From the NCBI GenBank assembly GCA_002255925.1, contig NKIH01000001.1, positions 558,001 through 622,000 on the forward strand: a stretch of DNA of 64,000 nucleotides, written 5' to 3'. Under the pieces are notes generated by a model, which saw only the letters and a list, made by a program, of their open reading frames with translations, had not been told where the DNA came from and did no database searches. Positions 59,151-64,000 of the stretch are shown piece by piece; position 1 is the first letter of the stretch; every line of letters begins with the position of its first letter. Both the position numbers and the translations under genes were made by a program. Source of the DNA: Burkholderiales bacterium PBB6. Its GTDB lineage: Bacteria; Pseudomonadota; Gammaproteobacteria; Burkholderiales; Burkholderiaceae_C.

Positions 59151-60152
59151 ATGAACACCATCCCGTTGCGTCAATTGAGTGCCTATCGCGCGATGCGCGA
59201 TGGTTTCCTGCGTCTGGACATCGCACTCGACGACATCCTGATGGCCACCGGCCGCCTCAAGACGCTGGATGACGTGCTGCCCAGCCGCGAGCTGGCCGAG
59301 CTGTTCGACCGGGCCTGGGAAGCCGCCTCGGCCCAATGCAACGACCCCGCCATCGGCCTGAAGATGACGCCGCGCCAGCCCATGCTGGGCCTGGGCAGCA
59401 TGGCGCACCTGGTGCTTGCGGCCCCCGATATCAAGACGGCGCTGCTGCAGCTGTCGCGCTTCACCGGCGTCATCTCGCCCACCACCTCGGTGGCGCTCGA
59501 CATCACCGACCGCGTGTGCCGCATCACGCTGCGCCTGGCCCCCGGGCAGCGGCCGGCGGTGCACCACCGCTACGACTTCATGGGTGCCACCATCCTGCAC
59601 GGCGTGCAGTGGATCAGTGGCCAGCAGTTGATGCCGCTGCGGGTGTGCCACCCGATGGCTGCGCCCGAGTGCGATGCGCCGTGGCGCGAGTATTTCAAGG
59701 CGCCCATGGCCTTCGGTGCGCCGGAATTTGCGCTGGAGTATTCGCTCGACATCCTGTCGCTGCCGATGCCGACGGCCGATCCGTCCATCGCCGATCTGAG
59801 CGAGCAATTGGCGCAGCGCTGGCTGGCCAAGCAAGGCGGCAATCTGGTAGCGCAGGTGCGGCAGGTGGTCTCGCGAGAGCTGTCCCGCGGTGATCCGCGG
59901 CGTGAGCATGTGGCCGCTGCGCTGCACATGAGCGAGCGCACCTTGCAGCGCCGCCTGCACGAGCTGGGCACCACCTTCAACGACGTGGTGGACGACACGC
60001 GGCGTGAGTTGGCCCAGCGTTACCTGAGCTCGGGCGCCTCCAGCCCGACCGAGATGAGCTTTGCGCTGGGCTTCTCCGACCCCAGCAATTTCTACCGCGC
60101 GTGCAAGCGCTGGTTTGGTCGCTCGCCGGGCGAGCTGCGCCTCGAAGGCTGA
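59151..60152 (+). CDS. AraC-family transcriptional regulator (arabinose-binding-domain type)
   Basis: 333 aa from the ATG at 59151, directly after GGAGGAGG. The N-terminal domain (about 15-210) is of the Arabinose_bd/OruR-like type (LKMTPRQPMLGLGSMAHLVLAAPDIKTALLQLSRF, HGVQWISGQQLMP). The C-terminal helix-turn-helix pair (about 240-333: HVAAALHMSERTLQRRLHELGTTFNDVVDDTRRELAQRYL, SPTEMSFALGFSDPSNFYRACKRWFGRSPGELR) is typical of AraC/XylS. It lies upstream, in the same direction, of the exported-protein/C39 cluster and is a candidate regulator of it. Confidence 0.92.
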   Translation: MNTIPLRQLSAYRAMRDGFLRLDIALDDILMATGRLKTLDDVLPSRELAELFDRAWEAASAQCNDPAIGLKMTPRQPMLGLGSMAHLVLAAPDIKTALLQLSRFTGVISPTTSVALDITDRVCRITLRLAPGQRPAVHHRYDFMGATILHGVQWISGQQLMPLRVCHPMAAPECDAPWREYFKAPMAFGAPEFALEYSLDILSLPMPTADPSIADLSEQLAQRWLAKQGGNLVAQVRQVVSRELSRGDPRREHVAAALHMSERTLQRRLHELGTTFNDVVDDTRRELAQRYLSSGASSPTEMSFALGFSDPSNFYRACKRWFGRSPGELRLEG

Positions 60153-60270
60153 GGCCATTCCGGGCCGCGCCGCCGCCCGGAATCTCCGCCAAACAGAGGA
60201 GGGAGTAACCCTCTCGGTGCCTTCCCGCATGGTCGCTCAGGCCATGAGCTTGGCTTGAACGGTCAGTGCG

Positions 60271-60284
60271 AACGAACGTTCGTT
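60271..60284. promoter_or_regulatory. 14-bp perfect palindrome upstream of the exported-protein cluster
   Basis: AACGAACGTTCGTT is a perfect palindrome 120 bp before the ATG at 60404, followed at 60287 by TTGACC, which could be a -35 element. It is a likely operator; similar AACGAACG-type sites are used by TetR-type repressors. No terminator-like T-run follows. Confidence 0.6.
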
Positions 60285-60370
60285 TGTTGACCATCAGCAC
60301 CGCGATGACGGCCTGACTCAACGGACATGGATCGGGGTGGACAGCGAGCCAGCCAGCCGTCGCAATCTGA

Positions 60371-61036
<666 letters not shown>

Positions 61037-61070
61037 TCGGCTCATGCTGATCAGCTCACCATGAGTTGAT

Positions 61071-61103
61071 GCACCACGTAGCCCTTGCGGGCTGCTCTGG
61101 TGC
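61071..61103 (+). promoter_or_regulatory. Nested stem-loop between exported-protein copies 1 and 2
   Basis: Outer arms GCACCA (61071-61076) and TGGTGC (61098-61103) enclose an inner stem AGCCC (61080-61084) / GGGCT (61089-61093). No T-run follows, so it is more likely an mRNA stability or processing element that raises copy 1 over the genes downstream. Confidence 0.45.
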
Positions 61104-61216
61104 CTCTCCCGGGCTCCGTCGTGCCACAAGCATGGCGGGGCCTTCGCCGCCTCAGGGCGGCTACATTTCGAGACACCTGTGCAGCCGCTGCTGCCGCCCC
61201 AAAAACGCCCACTGCG

Positions 61217-62011
61217 ATGCGCTCTTCCGCTGCCACCGCCCTCGTGATGAACACCGCCGCTCTGCTGTGCGCGGCTGGCTGCGCAAGCGCGCACGCACAG
61301 GGCCGCACGCTGGACGATGCCGCGCTCGCCGGGGTGTGGGGCCAGGCGCTGCTGAACCTCAGCAACACTTCGCTCAACGGGCTCGACTTCACCCGCATCT
61401 CGCTCGACGCAGACATCCTGCTGTCGGCCAACTTCACCAGCATCAAGCTGGGCGAAACCACCTACGCGCCGCGCAACGGCACCGGCTTCGACATCGACAT
61501 CGGCACCCTGCGCTTCGGCCGCAGCGACGCGGGCGACGCCAAGCGCACCGTGGCCATCACCAACCCCTACCTCGAGTTCGTGTGGTCGGGCACCGGCGCC
61601 AGCCGCGAGGTGCTGGGCATGCGCCTCGGGTTTGGCGGCATCAGTGGCGACATCGGCATGCAGCTCAACAGCGTCAGCGGCAGCCTGCTGATCAACGCAG
61701 GCAGTGCCGGCACCATCGATTCACGCAACGACACCCTGGGCGGCAAGCGCTGGGACGGCAGCTGCGCCACCGCGTCGGCCTGCACGCTGCTGTTGTCGCA
61801 GGTCGGCGCCGTGACGGCGGGCAACCTCGACGGCCCGAGCCGCGACTTGTTCCTGTCGGTGCTCAAGCAGGCGGTGGTGTTCCCCACGCTGCCTGGCAGC
61901 ACCGGCACCACGGACGCCGCACAGGCCGGCTTCTGGCTGAACTGGCGCGACCGCCTGACGGCCGCCAACACCACCGGCGCCGTGCCGGCCAACACCGGCA
62001 AGGGGCCGTGA
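61217..62011 (+). CDS. Sec-exported protein with LDD-type motif, copy 2
   Basis: 264 aa from the ATG at 61217; the open frame begins further upstream at 61085 but the signal peptide (about 4-27, MNTAALLCAAGCASAHAQG) sets the start. The motif TLDDAALAGVWGQ lies at 31-43, immediately after the cleavage site, as in copy 1. The body is beta-rich and repetitive (LDADILLSANFTSIKLGETTY, FDIDIGTLRFGRSD, IGMQLNSVSGSLLIN). It ends with NTGKGP, and its GTGA/AGCATG junction places the next ATG 2 bp after the stop, so the two are translated together. Confidence 0.7.
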   Translation: MRSSAATALVMNTAALLCAAGCASAHAQGRTLDDAALAGVWGQALLNLSNTSLNGLDFTRISLDADILLSANFTSIKLGETTYAPRNGTGFDIDIGTLRFGRSDAGDAKRTVAITNPYLEFVWSGTGASREVLGMRLGFGGISGDIGMQLNSVSGSLLINAGSAGTIDSRNDTLGGKRWDGSCATASACTLLLSQVGAVTAGNLDGPSRDLFLSVLKQAVVFPTLPGSTGTTDAAQAGFWLNWRDRLTAANTTGAVPANTGKGP

Positions 62012-62013
62012 GC

Positions 62014-62907
62014 ATGGCGCGGCGGCAGCTTCGCGGTGAAAGGGCGGTGGCTGTGCTGACTGCCCTGTTCGCCTTGTGCTGCGCCTTGCTGCTTGCCGCG
62101 CCCTCGGCACGCGCCATGGACACCCTCGACGACCGCTCGTTGTCGGGTGTGACGGGCCGCGACGGCGTGAACTTCAACCTGCACGGTTTTGCGCTGTCGG
62201 GCACTGCGTCGCTGACCTACACCGCGCCGAACGGCCACAGCCTGCAGCTGTCGGACTTCGCGATCTCGCGCAGCGACGACATCGACCAACTCTTCACTGA
62301 CCCCTACAGCCTGCAGGTGCGACAGCGCGCTGGCGGGGCTGACTTGATCGACATTGCCTTTCCCCTCAACGCCGCGGGCCTGGCGCGCTGGCAGTTCGCC
62401 GCCGATGTCTTCACCACCGCCGATGGCCAGACCATCCAGGGCGGCGCGCTGGTGCTGCAGGACCTGGCGTTTTACAGCGGCGGCCTGCAGATCAGCACGC
62501 CGGCGCAGGCCAACACCGAGGGCGTGGCCTTTGGCCTGGGGCTGAACCTGCAACTCGGCGCGCTGGCGCTGCGCCCCCAGGGCCGCAACAGCACCGCGGG
62601 CGAGATGCGCCTCAGCGGCCTGAAGCTGGCCGGTGTGCGCGAAGACGGCAGCTGGTCCGGCCAACCCTGGGCGCTGGCTGATGTGCGCCAGCAACCCGGC
62701 CTGCTGCACGCCATCACCGATGCCAAGGGCCCGGCGCTGCAGCTGCTGGTGGACTGGCCCACCGCGGGTGCCACGGCGCCCCTGGCCGGCTTGTCGATCG
62801 ACAACGTGCGCTTCGGGGTGGATGCCTCGGCGGTGGACCTGGGCGGTGCCCGCATCGGTTCGATGCAGATCCAGTTTCTCGACGTGCGGCTGCGCCCGTC
62901 GAACTGA
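62014..62907 (+). CDS. Sec-exported protein with LDD-type motif, copy 3
   Basis: 297 aa from the ATG at 62014 (AAGGGG upstream). Signal region (about 10-34, LTALFALCCALLLAAPSARA). Motif TLDDRSLSGVTGRDGV at 37-52. The mature part is beta-rich (NLHGFALSGTASLTYTAP, LQLSDFAISRSDDI, GALVLQDLAFYSGGLQIS, LSIDNVRFGVDASAVDLGGARIGSMQIQFLDVRL). It looks like an extracellular or outer-membrane associated structural protein. It is the largest copy. The much longer open frame starting at 61066 is antisense-derived and not the gene. Confidence 0.72.
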   Translation: MARRQLRGERAVAVLTALFALCCALLLAAPSARAMDTLDDRSLSGVTGRDGVNFNLHGFALSGTASLTYTAPNGHSLQLSDFAISRSDDIDQLFTDPYSLQVRQRAGGADLIDIAFPLNAAGLARWQFAADVFTTADGQTIQGGALVLQDLAFYSGGLQISTPAQANTEGVAFGLGLNLQLGALALRPQGRNSTAGEMRLSGLKLAGVREDGSWSGQPWALADVRQQPGLLHAITDAKGPALQLLVDWPTAGATAPLAGLSIDNVRFGVDASAVDLGGARIGSMQIQFLDVRLRPSN

Positions 62908-62914
62908 GGCGATC

Positions 62915-63430
62915 GTGGTCGGCGTGTCTGCGTTGTTCTTCGGTGCCCGGTTGCGTCGCCATGCCCTCGGCCTCGGCTTGGCGGCGCTGGGCTTGCTGGC
63001 GCTGCTCGCCGCCTGCCCGGCGTGTGCCGCCACGCAGGCGCTGGACGACGATGCGCTCGCTGGCGTGAGCGGTGCCGGCATCTCGCTCAGTGGCCACCTG
63101 GTGCTCAACGGCGGCCTGCTGGACGGCCAGCCGCTGCGCCCGAACCTGCAGGCCGGTTTCCAGAACGACGGCGTGACCACCTGGCTGGTGCTGCACGGCC
63201 TGGGCGGCGTGATGGACTGGCACACGCTGACGCTGAATGTGCGCACCCGCGCCAACGGCAGTGATTATCTCGACATCGGCCTGCCGCAGTGGGTGTCCTT
63301 CGATCAATTCGGTTTTCGGGCATTGGCTGCGCAGGCCGACCCGAACGCCCCGGTGGCTGCCCATTACGGCGGCCTGTTGTTGAACGGCACGCTGCAGATG
63401 CAGGGCCATGTCTATCTTTGGGCGCGTTGA
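62915..63430 (+). CDS. Sec-exported protein with LDD-type motif, copy 4
   Basis: 171 aa from a GTG at 62915 with AGG five bases upstream. Signal region about 14-38 (LGLAALGLLALLAACPACAAT) and motif ALDDDALAGVSGAG at 42-56. The C-terminus ends LQMQGHVYLWAR, closely matching the end of copy 1 ([12 protein letters not shown]). This shared ending, together with the shared N-terminal motif, shows that the copies are paralogues. It is 7 bp after copy 3 and 21 bp before the C39 peptidase gene, so one transcript is likely. Confidence 0.72.
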   Translation: MVGVSALFFGARLRRHALGLGLAALGLLALLAACPACAATQALDDDALAGVSGAGISLSGHLVLNGGLLDGQPLRPNLQAGFQNDGVTTWLVLHGLGGVMDWHTLTLNVRTRANGSDYLDIGLPQWVSFDQFGFRALAAQADPNAPVAAHYGGLLLNGTLQMQGHVYLWAR

Positions 63431-63451
63431 GCGCAGGCCGGTCACCTGATC

Positions 63452-64000
63452 ATGTGGATGTTGTTTCTCGGCCCCCTGGCCACCTTGATCGCCGGCTCCG
63501 CCGTGGTCTCCCAGAACGAGCCGGTCGAGCAGCCGCCCGAGCAGCTGATGCTGCCGATGCAGGTGGTGGCGGGTGGCTCGGCCGGTGAGCCTGTGCGCAT
63601 CAAGCCGCTGTCGGAGTTCAAGTACCAGCACATCGTCCGCCAGGCCTATGACTACAGCTGCGGCTCGGCCGCGCTGACCACGGTGCTGCGCTATCACCTG
63701 GGTTATGACGTGACCGAGCAGCAGGCGATGGAAGGCATGCTGGCCTTTGGCGAGCGCGAGAAGATCGTCGAGCGCCGCGGCTTCTCGCTGCTCGACATGA
63801 AGCGTTACGCCGCCTCGCTGGGCAGCAACAGCGCGGGCTTCAAGGCCGAGATCAGTGACCTGCGCAAGCTTGACCAGCCGGCCATCGTGCCGATCGACTT
63901 CGCCGGCTTCAAGCATTTCGTGGTGTTTCGCGGCATTCGTGACGAGAAGGTCTTTCTCGCCGATCCGTCCGCCGGCCACATCGTGTTTTCTGTCAGCGAG
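63452..64000 (+). CDS. C39-type cysteine peptidase (3' end cut by window)
   Basis: At least 183 residues, ATG 63452, open to the window end. A short hydrophobic N-terminus (about 1-20) could be a signal or anchor, placing the enzyme in the periplasm. The peptidase domain has Gln64 (oxyanion), Cys70 (DYSCGSAALT), His155 (FKHFVVF) and Asp171 (LADPSAG), the catalytic set of the C39 family. Unlike bacteriocin exporters, no ABC or transmembrane transport domain is seen so far. Position directly after four exported proteins with double-glycine-leader-like motifs suggests that it processes them; Acinetobacter Fil clusters have a similar stand-alone C39 peptidase. Confidence 0.85.
   Translation, partial: MWMLFLGPLATLIAGSAVVSQNEPVEQPPEQLMLPMQVVAGGSAGEPVRIKPLSEFKYQHIVRQAYDYSCGSAALTTVLRYHLGYDVTEQQAMEGMLAFGEREKIVERRGFSLLDMKRYAASLGSNSAGFKAEISDLRKLDQPAIVPIDFAGFKHFVVFRGIRDEKVFLADPSAGHIVFSVSE

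Noticed and set aside
58290..60230. 646-codon minus-strand open frame over trpE end and the AraC gene
   Set aside because: Spans a perfect intrinsic terminator and the reverse of two real genes; no family resemblance.
61071..61103. Intrinsic terminator between exported-protein copies 1 and 2
   Set aside because: The stem is good but no T-run follows; described as an mRNA structure instead.

Overview
The window is high-GC chromosomal DNA that looks like a betaproteobacterium of the order Burkholderiales (Leptothrix/Aquabacterium/Comamonadaceae type). The supporting markers are PhaM, DUF3567 and DUF3108 proteins, the glcDEF operon, a fused indolepyruvate ferredoxin oxidoreductase, and the order mltA - Gcr-type 'recombinase' - apaG - rpe - gph - trpE. 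No rRNA, tRNA, CRISPR array or insertion sequence was recognised.

Layout. 1-2 kb: end of a bufferin-type metal-binding RiPP operon (bufA2 and a fused bufB-bufC gene). 2-7.3 kb: accessory island with a hipBA toxin-antitoxin pair that has three copies of a 12-bp operator-like repeat, followed by a PLD-nuclease/SF2-helicase/DUF3427 protein of lower GC content. 7.4-11 kb: Nudix hydrolase and a cytochrome b561-YceI-YceI-YceI cluster. 11-20.5 kb: housekeeping genes (aroG, c-di-GMP enzyme, DUF3567, DUF3108, FAH family, TraB/GumN, phaM, FIST). 20.5-24.5 kb: glcDEF glycolate oxidase. 25-27.3 kb: queE, queD and a REC-GGDEF regulator. 27.3-30 kb: DMT exporter, argO and divergent argP.

30-41.4 kb: an NMT1-type ABC importer, a TonB-dependent receptor, a secreted cyanophycinase and a polar-amino-acid ABC importer with an AstE/aspartoacylase-like deacylase embedded in its operon. 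The last group reads as a locus for eating external cyanophycin (multi-L-arginyl-poly-L-aspartate). 41.4-45.8 kb: fused IorAB with a divergent Lrp/AsnC regulator. 46-59 kb: the conserved mltA-gcr-apaG-rpe-gph-trpE block, here split by a DUF1800/DUF1501 pair between rpe and gph and by a TonB-C/chalcone-isomerase-like pair between gph and trpE. A 24-codon open frame with four Trp codons precedes trpE and looks like a trp leader peptide.

59-64 kb: the most unusual region. An AraC-type regulator is followed by four tandem Sec-exported paralogous proteins and a C39-type cysteine peptidase (cut by the window end). Just after its signal peptide each exported protein carries an LDDxxLxxVxGx motif. 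This motif matches the register of double-glycine leaders (positions -12, -7, -4 and -2), the substrates of C39 peptidases. The arrangement resembles the Acinetobacter 'Fil' putative pilus system, but the peptidase-substrate link proposed here is an inference.
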